Below, in pieces: positions 53,218-64,000 of a stretch of 64,000 bases of DNA. The notes below the pieces were generated by a model. That model was not told the DNA's origin. It saw nothing but the letters and a program-made list of their open reading frames with translations, and ran no database searches. How positions within the stretch are numbered: position 1 is the first letter of the stretch; every line of letters starts with the position of its first letter. The position numbers and the translations under genes were made by a program. The stretch lies in assembly GCA_951828535.1 (NCBI GenBank), contig OX639990.1:2529300-2593299 (forward strand), written 5' to 3'. This stretch comes from an uncultured Candidatus Entotheonella sp. (GTDB lineage: Bacteria > Tectomicrobia > Entotheonellia > Entotheonellales > Entotheonellaceae).

Positions 53218-54144
53218 CTACTCCGCTGGCGTCTGCAGCTTGCCGCAGAGCTCAGCTGCCGTGGCGATGCCGCGCCGCCGCAGATAGTCTTCCATCTCGG
53301 ATACGATTTTTCGGCAGGCGGCGGGGTCTGCGAAGCTTGCCGTACCCACTTGGCAAGCCGCAGCGCCGGCCAGGAGAAATTCCAGCGCGTCCCGGCCGTT
53401 CATAATACCGCCCATGCCAACCACAGGAATGCGTACCGCTTGGCATACCTGCCAGACCATGCGCAGCGCGATGGGCTTGATGGCCGGCCCCGAAAGGCCG
53501 CCGAAACCGAGTGGCAGCTCAGCCCGGCGCGCCTCCAGGTCGATGGCCATGCCCAGTACTGTATTGATCAGAGAGATCGCATCAGCGCCGGCCTCCTCGG
53601 CTGCGCGGGCGATTTCCGTGATGTCGGTGACGTTTGGGCTGAGCTTGACCCACAGCGGCAGGTGGGTGGCTCGCCGTATTTTTCTGACCACCTCTGCCGT
53701 CAGACGCGCATGACTGCTGAAAAGCATGCCGCCGTGCCGGACGTTGGGACAGGAAATGTTGGCTTCAAGAGCCGCAATGCCTTGCCCTTCACTGGCACGG
53801 GCCGCCACCGCGGCGTATTCGTCCGGGGAATCACCAAAGAAGTTGACCACGATATTCGCGCGATAACCCCGCAGACGCGGCAGCTTGTCGCGCAGGAAGG
53901 CCTCGATGCCGATGTTCTGGAGACCGACGGAGTTGAGCATGCCGGCCGGGGTCTCGACGAGCCGCGGCGCCGGATTGCCGGGACGCGGTTCAAGCGACAA
54001 GCCTTTCACCACCACACCGCCCAGGCGGTCGAGGTCAACGAAGGGGTGCAGTTCTTCGCCGTATCCACAGGTGCCCGACGCCGCGATGACAGGGTTTTGC
54101 AGGCACAACCCGGCAACGTTCACCCGCAAGTCGGGCTTCGGCAC
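53218..54144 (-). CDS. pyrD: Dihydroorotate dehydrogenase, class 1B catalytic subunit
   Basis: Oxidises dihydroorotate to orotate with FMN. The 308-residue product has VAGLCLQNPVIAASGTCGYG, EANISCPNVRHGG with the catalytic Cys of class 1 enzymes, LWVKLSPNVTDI and GGIMNGRDALEFLLAGAAAC. Class 1B enzymes work with a PyrK electron-transfer subunit; none is seen in this operon. GTG 54144 has AAAGGGG upstream and starts 11 bp after carB. Confidence 0.95.
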   Translation of the reverse strand: MPKPDLRVNVAGLCLQNPVIAASGTCGYGEELHPFVDLDRLGGVVVKGLSLEPRPGNPAPRLVETPAGMLNSVGLQNIGIEAFLRDKLPRLRGYRANIVVNFFGDSPDEYAAVAARASEGQGIAALEANISCPNVRHGGMLFSSHARLTAEVVRKIRRATHLPLWVKLSPNVTDITEIARAAEEAGADAISLINTVLGMAIDLEARRAELPLGFGGLSGPAIKPIALRMVWQVCQAVRIPVVGMGGIMNGRDALEFLLAGAAACQVGTASFADPAACRKIVSEMEDYLRRRGIATAAELCGKLQTPAE

Positions 54145-54155
54145 GGCGGCCCCTT

Positions 54156-57467
<3,312 letters not shown>

Positions 57468-57468
57468 T

Positions 57469-58557
57469 TCAGCTCCCTTGTCGCATGCTGGTGAGAAACG
57501 GTGCAAACAGGTCAAAAGCGTCGTGCGGTCCGGGCGACGCTTCCGGGTGAAACTGCACCGAGAACACCGGCAACTCGCGGTGCCTGACGCCTTCGACGAC
57601 GTTGTCATTCAGGTTGACGTGAGTCACTTCCAAAGCGTCCGGCAGGGTGCTCGGATCGACAGCGAAACCGTGATTTTCCGCGGTGATCAGGACGCGCTCG
57701 GTGTAAAGGTCGCGGATGGGCTGGTTGCCGCCGTGGTGACCGAACTTCAGTTTCACGGTTTCGGCGCCGCTGGCGAGCGCGAGAATCTGATGGCCCAGGC
57801 AGATGCCCATGACCGGCTTGACCCCGATAAACCGGCGCACCTGTTCGATGGCCGTCGGCAGGGCCGCCGGGTCCCCGGGGCCGTTGGACAGAAAGACGCC
57901 GTCCGGCTGCAGGTCGAGCACCGCCTCGGCCGGGGTGCCGGCCGGCACCACATGCACGCGGCAGCCGCGGCGGGTAAGGCAGCGCAGGATGTTGTGCTTG
58001 ATGCCGTAGTCGTAGGCGACGACAAACGGCGTGGCAGAGGCTGGGGCGTCTTCTGTCCAGTGGTACGGCGCTTCGCAAGTGACGTCCGTGACCAGATCCT
58101 GGCCGCTCATGGACGGCACGCCGCGAGCCCTCGCAACCAAGGCGTCAGGATCCAGTTCGACGGTCGAAATGATGCCCTCTTGCGCGCCGCGGTCCCGCAA
58201 GCGGCGGGTCAGCGTGCGCGTGTCGATCCCCTCGATGCCAACAATGCCGTGCTCGCGCATGAACTCCGGCAGGCTCTGCTGGGCGCGCCAGTTGCTCACC
58301 ACCGGGCTGCATTCCTTCACGATCAGGCCCTCGGCCCAGGGCCTTCTCGACTCAAAATCCTCGTCGTTGACGCCGTAGTTGCCGATGAGCGGATACGTCA
58401 TGGTGACGATCTGCCCCTTGTACGACGGGTCGGTGAGAATTTCCTGGTAGCCCGTCATGCTGGTGTTGAACACCACTTCCCCGGCAACCTCTCCGGGCGC
58501 GCCGAAGGACTTGCCCTCGAATACCGTACCGTCTGCCAAGGCTAACAAGGCCCGCAT
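57469..58557 (-). CDS. carA: Carbamoyl phosphate synthase small subunit
   Basis: Glutaminase subunit that releases ammonia for CarB. The 362-residue product begins [20 protein letters not shown]; the class I amidotransferase domain shows [26 protein letters not shown] and the nucleophile Cys in [18 protein letters not shown], with His-x-Glu in [15 protein letters not shown]. It lies 6 bp after pyrC and 1 bp before carB. Confidence 0.97.
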   Translation of the reverse strand: MRALLALADGTVFEGKSFGAPGEVAGEVVFNTSMTGYQEILTDPSYKGQIVTMTYPLIGNYGVNDEDFESRRPWAEGLIVKECSPVVSNWRAQQSLPEFMREHGIVGIEGIDTRTLTRRLRDRGAQEGIISTVELDPDALVARARGVPSMSGQDLVTDVTCEAPYHWTEDAPASATPFVVAYDYGIKHNILRCLTRRGCRVHVVPAGTPAEAVLDLQPDGVFLSNGPGDPAALPTAIEQVRRFIGVKPVMGICLGHQILALASGAETVKLKFGHHGGNQPIRDLYTERVLITAENHGFAVDPSTLPDALEVTHVNLNDNVVEGVRHRELPVFSVQFHPEASPGPHDAFDLFAPFLTSMRQGS

Positions 58558-58563
58558 GGCGTT

Positions 58564-59871
58564 TTACACTCCCTGCTTGCGTTCAAAAATGATGCTGCCC
58601 CCGACAATCGTCGCCATCGCCGCGCCACGCAGCCGCCAACCCAGAAACGGGGTGTTTTGGCTGCGCGAGTGCAAGGCGGCAGCGTCAACCTCGACCTCGT
58701 GCTCGGGATCGATCAGGGTAATGTCGGCCAACGCACCGACCCGCAGGGAGCCGTGCGGCAGGCCGAGAATGCGAGCCGGGCGACTCGTATAGGCGGCGAC
58801 CAGTTGCGGCAGGGGCAGCAGGCCGTCGTGGTACAGCCGCAGGGCCAGGCCGACGCTGGTTTCCAGGCCGATCATGCCCGGCGCGGCCGCCAGGTAATCC
58901 TGTTCCTTGTCCGCCACGTGCTGCGGCAGGTGATCGGAAGCCATGGCGTCAATCGTACCGTCCCGCACGCCGCTCCGCACCGCCTCGACGTCCGGCGCCG
59001 GGCGCAGCGGCGGGTTGACCTTGGTGTTGGTATCGTAACCCCTGACCGCCTCGTCGGTCAGCGTGGCGTAATGCGGACAGGTCTCCGCCGTCACGTTCAC
59101 GCCCCGGTTCTTGGCACACCGCAAGAGGCTGAGCGTTTCCGCGGTGCTCACGTGCTGCACGTGCAGGTGCGCGCCGCTCAGGGCCGCCAGCTGGATATCC
59201 CGGTAAACGATGATGCTTTCCGCCGCCGCCGGCACACCCGGAAGCCCCAGGATAGTGGACACCGCGCCCTCGTGCATGACGCCGTTGCCGGCGAGCACGC
59301 GGTCCTCGCAATGCGACAGGATAGGCAGATCAAACATGCAGCCGTACTCCATGGCGCGGCGCATCAGGCGGGCGCTGCCGACAGATTGGGGGGCATCCGA
59401 CAGGGCCACGATGCCGGCCTTGTGCATACCGCCGATTTCGGCCAGCGATTCGCCATTCAAGCCCATTGTCACAGCGCCGACCGGGTAGAGCCGAGCACCG
59501 TGCACGATTCCGGCGCGCCGCAGGATGTATTCGGTCACCGTCGGCGTATCGTGCACCGGTTGGGTATCCGGCATCACCGCCACCGCGGTAAAGCCTCCGG
59601 CAGCAGCAGCGGCAAGCCCGCTGGCAATCGTTTCGCGGTGCTCGTAGCCCGGCTCGCCGAAGTGGACGTGCATGTCGATCAATCCCGGCACCACAATCCA
59701 GCCACCGGCTTCCACAACCCGGGGCGCCGCCGCGCACGACGACCCGCTTGCGGGCAGCGGTAGATCACGCCCGATCTCGGCAATTCGGTCCTCGGCAACA
59801 CGCACGTCCAGGTGGGCATCCAGCCCCTGCTCCGGGTCGATAACCCGCCCGCCGCGAATCAACAAGTCCAC
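58564..59871 (-). CDS. pyrC: Dihydroorotase (class I)
   Basis: Closes carbamoyl aspartate to dihydroorotate. The 435-residue product has the zinc-binding HxH in VPGLIDMHVHFGEPGYEHRE (about residue 68), ILSHCEDR, HVQHVSTAETL and the catalytic Asp in AMASDHLPQHVADKEQDY, where most class I enzymes read SDHAPH. The later metal-site variation is mild. The start overlaps the pyrB stop by one base. Confidence 0.95.
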   Translation of the reverse strand: MDLLIRGGRVIDPEQGLDAHLDVRVAEDRIAEIGRDLPLPASGSSCAAAPRVVEAGGWIVVPGLIDMHVHFGEPGYEHRETIASGLAAAAAGGFTAVAVMPDTQPVHDTPTVTEYILRRAGIVHGARLYPVGAVTMGLNGESLAEIGGMHKAGIVALSDAPQSVGSARLMRRAMEYGCMFDLPILSHCEDRVLAGNGVMHEGAVSTILGLPGVPAAAESIIVYRDIQLAALSGAHLHVQHVSTAETLSLLRCAKNRGVNVTAETCPHYATLTDEAVRGYDTNTKVNPPLRPAPDVEAVRSGVRDGTIDAMASDHLPQHVADKEQDYLAAAPGMIGLETSVGLALRLYHDGLLPLPQLVAAYTSRPARILGLPHGSLRVGALADITLIDPEHEVEVDAAALHSRSQNTPFLGWRLRGAAMATIVGGSIIFERKQGV

Positions 59872-60800
59872 TAGCCGCCTCCCAGGATCAGGTACAGCAG
59901 GGCCATGCGCACCGCGACACCGTTGGTGACTTGTTGCAAAATAACCGACGCCAAACCGTCGGCCACCTCGGGAGCGATCTCCACGCCCCGGTTGATGGGG
60001 CCCGGGTGCATCACCACCACGCCCTCCCTGGCGCGCCGCAGGCGCTCGCCGGTGAGGCAGTAGCGCCCGGCGTATTCCGCCAGCGACGGGAACAGCACGT
60101 CCTTGTGGCGCTCACGCTGCATACGCAGCATCATGACGACGTCGGTGGACTGGATGGCCTTGTCGAAGTCGCTGGTGGACTCGACGCCGAGTTGATCGAG
60201 ACCCACCGGCAACATGGTAGGCGGGCCGCAGACGCAGACCTGCATGCCGAGTTTCCGCATGGCCAGCACGTTCGAGCGTGCCACGCGGCTGCTGGCGATA
60301 TCCCCGACGATCAAGGCGCTTCGGCCCTGCAGCGAACCCCATTTTTCCTGCAACGTAAAGACGTCCAGCAGTGCCTGGGTGGGGTGCTCGTGGGCGCCGT
60401 CGCCGGCATTGATGACCGGCTGCGGCACGGAGCGCGCCAGGAAATGCGGCACCCCGGCGACGTGGTGGCGCACGATCAGCACGTCAGCCTGCATCGCCGC
60501 AAGGTTGTCGGCCATGTCTCGCAGGCTTTCTCCCTTGCTGACGCTGCTGGTTGACACCGAAATATTGACCACATCGGCGCTGAGGCGCTTGCCAGCAATT
60601 TCAAATGAGGTGCGCGTCCGCGTGCTGGGCTCGAAGAACAGGTTGACGATCGTTTTGCCGCGCAGGGTCGGGACTTTCTTGATGTCGCGCTCGGAAACTT
60701 CCTTGAAGGAGGGAACGGCGTCCAGAATGTGTTGAATGTCCTCGGTGGAGAGGGTTTCAACGTCCAGGAGGTCGCGGCCACGGAAGCTGATCGAACTCAT
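59871..60800 (-). CDS. pyrB: Aspartate carbamoyltransferase catalytic subunit
   Basis: Joins carbamoyl phosphate and aspartate. The 309-residue product has the carbamoyl-phosphate loop VNLFFEPSTRTRTSFEIAGK (about residue 53) and HPTQALLDVFTLQEKWG. No regulatory PyrI subunit is present in the operon. It lies about 100 bp after pyrR; that gap holds GC-rich palindromic sequence (CTCGCTGCGCTCG). Confidence 0.97.
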   Translation of the reverse strand: MSSISFRGRDLLDVETLSTEDIQHILDAVPSFKEVSERDIKKVPTLRGKTIVNLFFEPSTRTRTSFEIAGKRLSADVVNISVSTSSVSKGESLRDMADNLAAMQADVLIVRHHVAGVPHFLARSVPQPVINAGDGAHEHPTQALLDVFTLQEKWGSLQGRSALIVGDIASSRVARSNVLAMRKLGMQVCVCGPPTMLPVGLDQLGVESTSDFDKAIQSTDVVMMLRMQRERHKDVLFPSLAEYAGRYCLTGERLRRAREGVVVMHPGPINRGVEIAPEVADGLASVILQQVTNGVAVRMALLYLILGGG

Positions 60801-60906
60801 GACGTTGCGTCTTTCCTGAGCGGTTGCATCAAGCCAGGACTCGCTGCGCTCGCTTGGGTTTAGTCAATACGCTCGGCTTCGCTCGCTGTGGCGGGGTCGC
60901 CTCTGG

Positions 60907-61458
60907 CTAGCAAGCTTTGAGGGTGACGGCGTCCTGGCCGTCGATTTCACTTACCTGCACGCGCACCTGCTCGTCGTGCGCGGTTTCCAGGCTGGTGCCG
61001 ACGTAATCGGCCTGAATGGGGAACTCGCGGTGGCCGCGGTCGACCAGCGCCGCCAACTGGACCGACAACGGGCGCCCGAAATCGGTGAGCGCGTCCATGG
61101 CCGCCCGAATGGTCCGCCCGGTGTACAGGACATCATCTACCAGCACCACGTGCCGGGCGTCGAGCGGGCAGGGAATGTGCGTCGCCTGCACCGGCCGGCT
61201 TTGGCGGGCTTTAAGGTCGTCGCGGTAGAGCGTGATGTCGATGGTGCCGACGGGTATGTCCGTGCCGGTATCGTTCTTGATGAGGGTGCCCAGTCGCATG
61301 GCCAGCGGCACGCCGCGGGTGCGGATACCGATGAGCACGAGGCGCGTCGCCGGGGTGTTGCGTGTGACGATCTCACGGCTGATGCGCTGCAGCGCCTGTT
61401 CGATGCTGGCAGCGTCTAGCACCTGCCTCTTGCCGGCAAGCTTTGTACCTCTCCCCAC
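60907..61458 (-). CDS. pyrR: Bifunctional PyrR (pyrimidine regulator / uracil phosphoribosyltransferase)
   Basis: Binds pyr mRNA or acts as a UPRTase. The 183-residue product has RQVLDAASIEQALQRISREI, LVLIGIRTRGVPLAMRLG and the PRPP-binding loop VVLVDDVLYTGRTIRAAMDA (about residue 105). GTG 61458 is preferred, with GGAGG 6 bp upstream; TTG 61464 is the alternative. It heads the pyrB-pyrC-carA-carB-pyrD operon, as in PyrR-regulated genomes. I could not recognise the usual PyrR-binding hairpin in the leader. Confidence 0.93.
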   Translation of the reverse strand: MGRGTKLAGKRQVLDAASIEQALQRISREIVTRNTPATRLVLIGIRTRGVPLAMRLGTLIKNDTGTDIPVGTIDITLYRDDLKARQSRPVQATHIPCPLDARHVVLVDDVLYTGRTIRAAMDALTDFGRPLSVQLAALVDRGHREFPIQADYVGTSLETAHDEQVRVQVSEIDGQDAVTLKAC

Positions 61459-61500
61459 CTGCAACCTCCGTCAGCCTCGGGCTAGCAAGCTTTGATCGGG

Positions 61501-61525
61501 CAAAAAAGAGCCCTGCAAGGGGCAT
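61501..61525 (-). terminator. Possible intrinsic terminator after surA
   Basis: On the minus strand a short stem GCCC/GGGC around CTTGCA is followed by TCTTTTTTG. It lies just past the surA stop and before pyrR. The stem is short, so it may be weak and allow read-through. Confidence 0.45.
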
Positions 61526-61529
61526 GGGG

Positions 61530-62558
61530 TTAATCTTCGTACAGGATCTTGATGTACGCCTGTAGCCGCAGGGCCTCAAGCCATTCCTGGTATTTGGCCC
61601 CGGTTTTCTCGCGCAGCAACTCGTTCTGCAATCCCTCTTTGATGTCGTCGAAAGACTTGAAGCTGTCCGCCTGCCGGTCTTCGAGGCGGATGACGTGCAG
61701 GCCCACCCGGGTGCGTACCACGTCGCTGACTTCGCCGGGCAGCAGGCCGGCCGTCGCCTCATCGAAGCCCGGCAGCAGTTCGTTGGCCTGGAAGGTACCC
61801 AGCAAGCCGCCGCGTTCCGCCGACGGCCCTTCGGAGTGCTGACGCGCCAGAGCCGCAAAATCGCCACCGTCTCGGATTTCCTGCAACACGCGCTCGGCTT
61901 CGGCGCGCCGCTGCGCCACGTCGTCATCCGAGGCGCGCTCCGGCAGCAGAAATAGGACGTGACTCACCGTCTGGGTGCCGGCGATGCGGTAGCTTTCCTG
62001 CCGCGCCTCGTAAGCTTCCTGCAACTCGCTGTCGAGGATGATGAGGCGCGACCGCACCTCGGCGTTGACGACCTTGGCGACCAGCAGGCCCTCGCGGATC
62101 TGCTGCCGGTAGGTCTCCAGGGTCATACCGCGGCTTTTCAGCATCTGCACCAACTGGTCGTCGGAAATCTGGTTCTGTTCCCTCAGCGCATCGACTTGCC
62201 GGTCAATGTCGCCGTCGTTGACGCTCATTTGCAACTGCCGCGCCCGGGCAAGCTGCAATTGGATGTCCATGAGGTTGTTCAGCGTCTGCTTGTACGCGGC
62301 GGAAATCTGCTTCTGCAACCGCTCGCCGCGATAGGTTCGGGCCAGTTGCGTCACCTCGAAGGCCATCGCCTCGCGCACTTCGCCGATGGTGATGATTTCC
62401 TCGTTCACCACCGCCGCAATGCCGTCCAACGTTTGCGCCTCCTGCGCCCAACCAGCCGGCGAGCCCAGAAGCATCATCGCGCAAACGGCCGCGGCCAGAA
62501 GAATCCGCAACCTGCCGCTGATGTCGCCCCCGGTCGGCTTGTGCATTTGGCTGTTCAT
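61530..62558 (-). CDS. surA: SurA-type periplasmic peptidyl-prolyl isomerase/chaperone
   Basis: Assists outer-membrane protein folding. The 342-residue product has a signal peptide (LRILLAAAVCAMMLLGSPAG, cleavage near AQEAQ), the SurA N-terminal domain (LDGIAAVVNEEIITIGEVRE) and one parvulin domain (about residues 195-300) with SHVLFLLPERASDDD, LARQHSEGPSAERGGLLGTF and TRVGLHVIRLEDR. E. coli SurA has two parvulin domains; only one is seen here. rsmA, often linked with surA, is 10 kb away. Confidence 0.9.
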   Translation of the reverse strand: MNSQMHKPTGGDISGRLRILLAAAVCAMMLLGSPAGWAQEAQTLDGIAAVVNEEIITIGEVREAMAFEVTQLARTYRGERLQKQISAAYKQTLNNLMDIQLQLARARQLQMSVNDGDIDRQVDALREQNQISDDQLVQMLKSRGMTLETYRQQIREGLLVAKVVNAEVRSRLIILDSELQEAYEARQESYRIAGTQTVSHVLFLLPERASDDDVAQRRAEAERVLQEIRDGGDFAALARQHSEGPSAERGGLLGTFQANELLPGFDEATAGLLPGEVSDVVRTRVGLHVIRLEDRQADSFKSFDDIKEGLQNELLREKTGAKYQEWLEALRLQAYIKILYED

Positions 62559-62811
62559 CGTGCGCGTTTCCCGAATGTGGTTCCAGAACCCAAGCCCATG
62601 ATTTCAGTCCCCTTTTTCGTGACACAAACGGCAGCCATGATAGACATTCTTGGTAGCTGCTTCAAGTTCCGCCAGGACCTTGTTCTCCCCCTTGGCGGGG
62701 CAGGGCCAGGAAGAGGGATGCTCCCGCACAGGCCCAGACGATCACCTTCCCAACAAGTGGCGGCAACACAGATGGCACTGTAGACGGTGTGGGCACAAAC
62801 TGGAGTTCACA

Positions 62812-64000
62812 ATGTCAAGATCGAAATCTTTTCGCCGCACCAAGATAGGCGGTCGCACGCTGCACCCTTCCACGCAAATGATGTCCTACGGATACGAACC
62901 GTCCATGTCGGAAGGGGCAGTCAAACCGCCAGTGTTTCTGACTTCGACATTTGCCTTTCAGTCGGCGGAAGAAGGTGCCGAGTTTTCTGATGTTGTCGCG
63001 GGCCGCAAACCGGCGCCACAGGACGGCGGCGCCGGCGGTCTGGTTTACAGCCGCTTCAACCATCCCAATACGGAAATCGTTGAGGACAGATTGGCGCTGC
63101 TTGATGGTGCGGAAAGCGCGCTGCTTACCGCATCCGGCATGGCGGCAATCGGCGCGTTGTTCCTGACACTGACCCGGCCGGGCGATGCCGTCGTCCACTA
63201 CACACCGCTCTACGGTGGAACAGAGACATTGCTGACCAAAGTCATGACCACTTGGGGGGTGAAATCAATTTCGTTCACCAATGGATTGTCGGAAGCGGCG
63301 CTCATCGACGCACTCGAAAAGGCGGCGCGCCGTGGTCCGGTGAAGATGCTTTATCTGGAAACCCCGGCGAACCCCACCAATGCCATCATTGATCTCGCCA
63401 TGACACGGCAAGTGATCGACCAATGGTCACAGACGACCGGTCAGCGGCCGGTAATTGCCTGCGACAACACCATGCTGGGGCCGGTTTTCCAAAAACCCAT
63501 CGGACTTGGCATCGATATCTGCATCTACTCGCTGACCAAATATGTCGGTGGGCACAGCGACTTGATTGCCGGTGGCATAACCGGATCTCGCGAGCTCTTA
63601 ACGCCCATTCGCCTAACCCGCAGCGCCTTTGGTTTTCAACTTGATCCGCACTCCTCCTGGATGCTTTCCAGATCCTTGGAGACCCTGTCCTTGCGCATGG
63701 AAAGGGCTGCTCAGTCCGGATCGCAAGTCGCGGCGTGGCTGGCTCAGAACACCATCGTTGCCTGCGGAGCGAGAAGCGAACCCATGTCACGAATCGTTAG
63801 CCTGCACCTGCGCCCACGGTACGCCGAGACCGATCAGATGGGCATCGTCTACTACGCCAATTACCTGGTGTGGTTTGAATGCGGCCGCTCGGAATACATG
63901 CGGGCGGTCGGCATGCCGTACACCGAGCTGGAAAGCCGCGGGTACTACTTCCCGGTCACGGAATTCCAGTGCCGCCTGACCGCTTCCGCGCGTTACGATG
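62812..64000 (+). CDS. Cys/Met-metabolism PLP enzyme fused in frame to a thioesterase (runs off window)
   Basis: Residues 1-320 are a cystathionine gamma-synthase/methionine gamma-lyase family enzyme: GYEPSMSEGAVKPPVFLTST, YSRFNHPNTEIVEDRLALLD, ASGMAAIGALFL, and the PLP-Lys motif CIYSLTKYVGGHSD. At AWLAQNTIVA the chain stops matching this family and, in the same frame, continues as CGARSEPMSRIVSLHLRPRY, the thioesterase otherwise found at 47851-48246. The PLP enzyme lacks its C-terminal domain (about 80-100 residues). ATG 62812 has TGGAG upstream. Either a true recombination product or an assembly join; only the first part is a safe functional call. Confidence 0.8.
   Translation, partial: MSRSKSFRRTKIGGRTLHPSTQMMSYGYEPSMSEGAVKPPVFLTSTFAFQSAEEGAEFSDVVAGRKPAPQDGGAGGLVYSRFNHPNTEIVEDRLALLDGAESALLTASGMAAIGALFLTLTRPGDAVVHYTPLYGGTETLLTKVMTTWGVKSISFTNGLSEAALIDALEKAARRGPVKMLYLETPANPTNAIIDLAMTRQVIDQWSQTTGQRPVIACDNTMLGPVFQKPIGLGIDICIYSLTKYVGGHSDLIAGGITGSRELLTPIRLTRSAFGFQLDPHSSWMLSRSLETLSLRMERAAQSGSQVAAWLAQNTIVACGARSEPMSRIVSLHLRPRYAETDQMGIVYYANYLVWFECGRSEYMRAVGMPYTELESRGYYFPVTEFQCRLTASARYD

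Noticed and set aside
61459-61529. PyrR-binding attenuator ahead of pyrR
   Set aside because: No clear anti-antiterminator consensus or paired alternative hairpins; only a weak terminator-like stem was seen.

Overview
The window is GC-rich bacterial chromosome. SurA, a LepB signal peptidase, a class A penicillin-binding protein, ZapA and the rpmI-rplT, tig-clpP-clpX and sucC-sucD blocks point to a Gram-negative organism. The lineage is not a well-known model: pyrR heads the pyrimidine operon, hrcA is present, ValS is about 140 residues longer than the E. coli enzyme, and decayed mobile DNA is common. I cannot name a species; an uncultured proteobacterium-like, NC10-like or Tectomicrobia-like lineage is only a guess.

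Layout. 0-1 kb: 3' end of prmA. 1.0-25.7 kb: a large type III-D CRISPR-Cas region, nearly all read leftward. Its parts are an adaptation module (stand-alone reverse transcriptase, cas1, cas2; 1.5-3.8 kb); a stretch of cell-envelope and HD-domain genes with relic repeats (4-7.2 kb); the array (one repeat at 7.3 kb, an IS3-type insertion, then 13 repeats at 9.5-10.4 kb); the accessory signalling genes (NE0113-type CARF protein, Csx3/Crn3 ring nuclease, P-loop ATPase; 11-13.6 kb); the effector operon (CARF-DUF1887 protein, HD-less Cas10, Cas7, Csx10, double Cas7, Csx19, 861-residue RAMP protein; 14-23.9 kb); and cas6 (24.8-25.7 kb). 25.7-26.4 kb: transposase debris. 26.5-40.5 kb: housekeeping (hrcA, holB, fau, zapA, a ZapB-like gene, rplT, rpmI, infC, tRNA-Val, clpX, clpP, tig, tRNA-Leu/Lys/His, valS, a VOC protein, an aminotransferase). 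40.6-44.7 kb: a small accessory island (hicB plus a dead hicA, a three-gene toxin/antitoxin/KGGVGR-ATPase operon, an IS481 fragment). 45-48.7 kb: an MFS exporter, a PQQ-type sugar dehydrogenase, a thioesterase and a dead UvrD helicase tail. 48.8-62.6 kb: ndk, sucDC, rsmA, lepB and the pyrimidine operon pyrR-pyrB-pyrC-carA-carB-pyrD, preceded by surA. 62.8-64 kb: a PLP enzyme gene that runs in frame into a second copy of the thioesterase gene.

How the CRISPR genes should work together (inference from families): RT-Cas1-Cas2 could capture spacers from RNA; Cas6 cuts the array transcript, which is read on the minus strand because only that strand gives a repeat ending in ATTGAAAC, the usual type III crRNA handle; the Cas7/Csx10/Csx19 backbone binds and cuts target RNA; Cas10 keeps its GGDD cyclase motif but has no HD nuclease, so defence should depend on RNA cleavage and cyclic-oligoadenylate signalling to two CARF proteins, with Csx3 removing the signal. 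The subunit layout (single Cas7 overlapping a Csx10 with a helical tail, a Cas7 doublet, Csx19, a Cas7 with large insertions) matches the parts of the fused III-Dv complex, but with Cas7 and Cas5/Csx10 still as separate overlapping genes.
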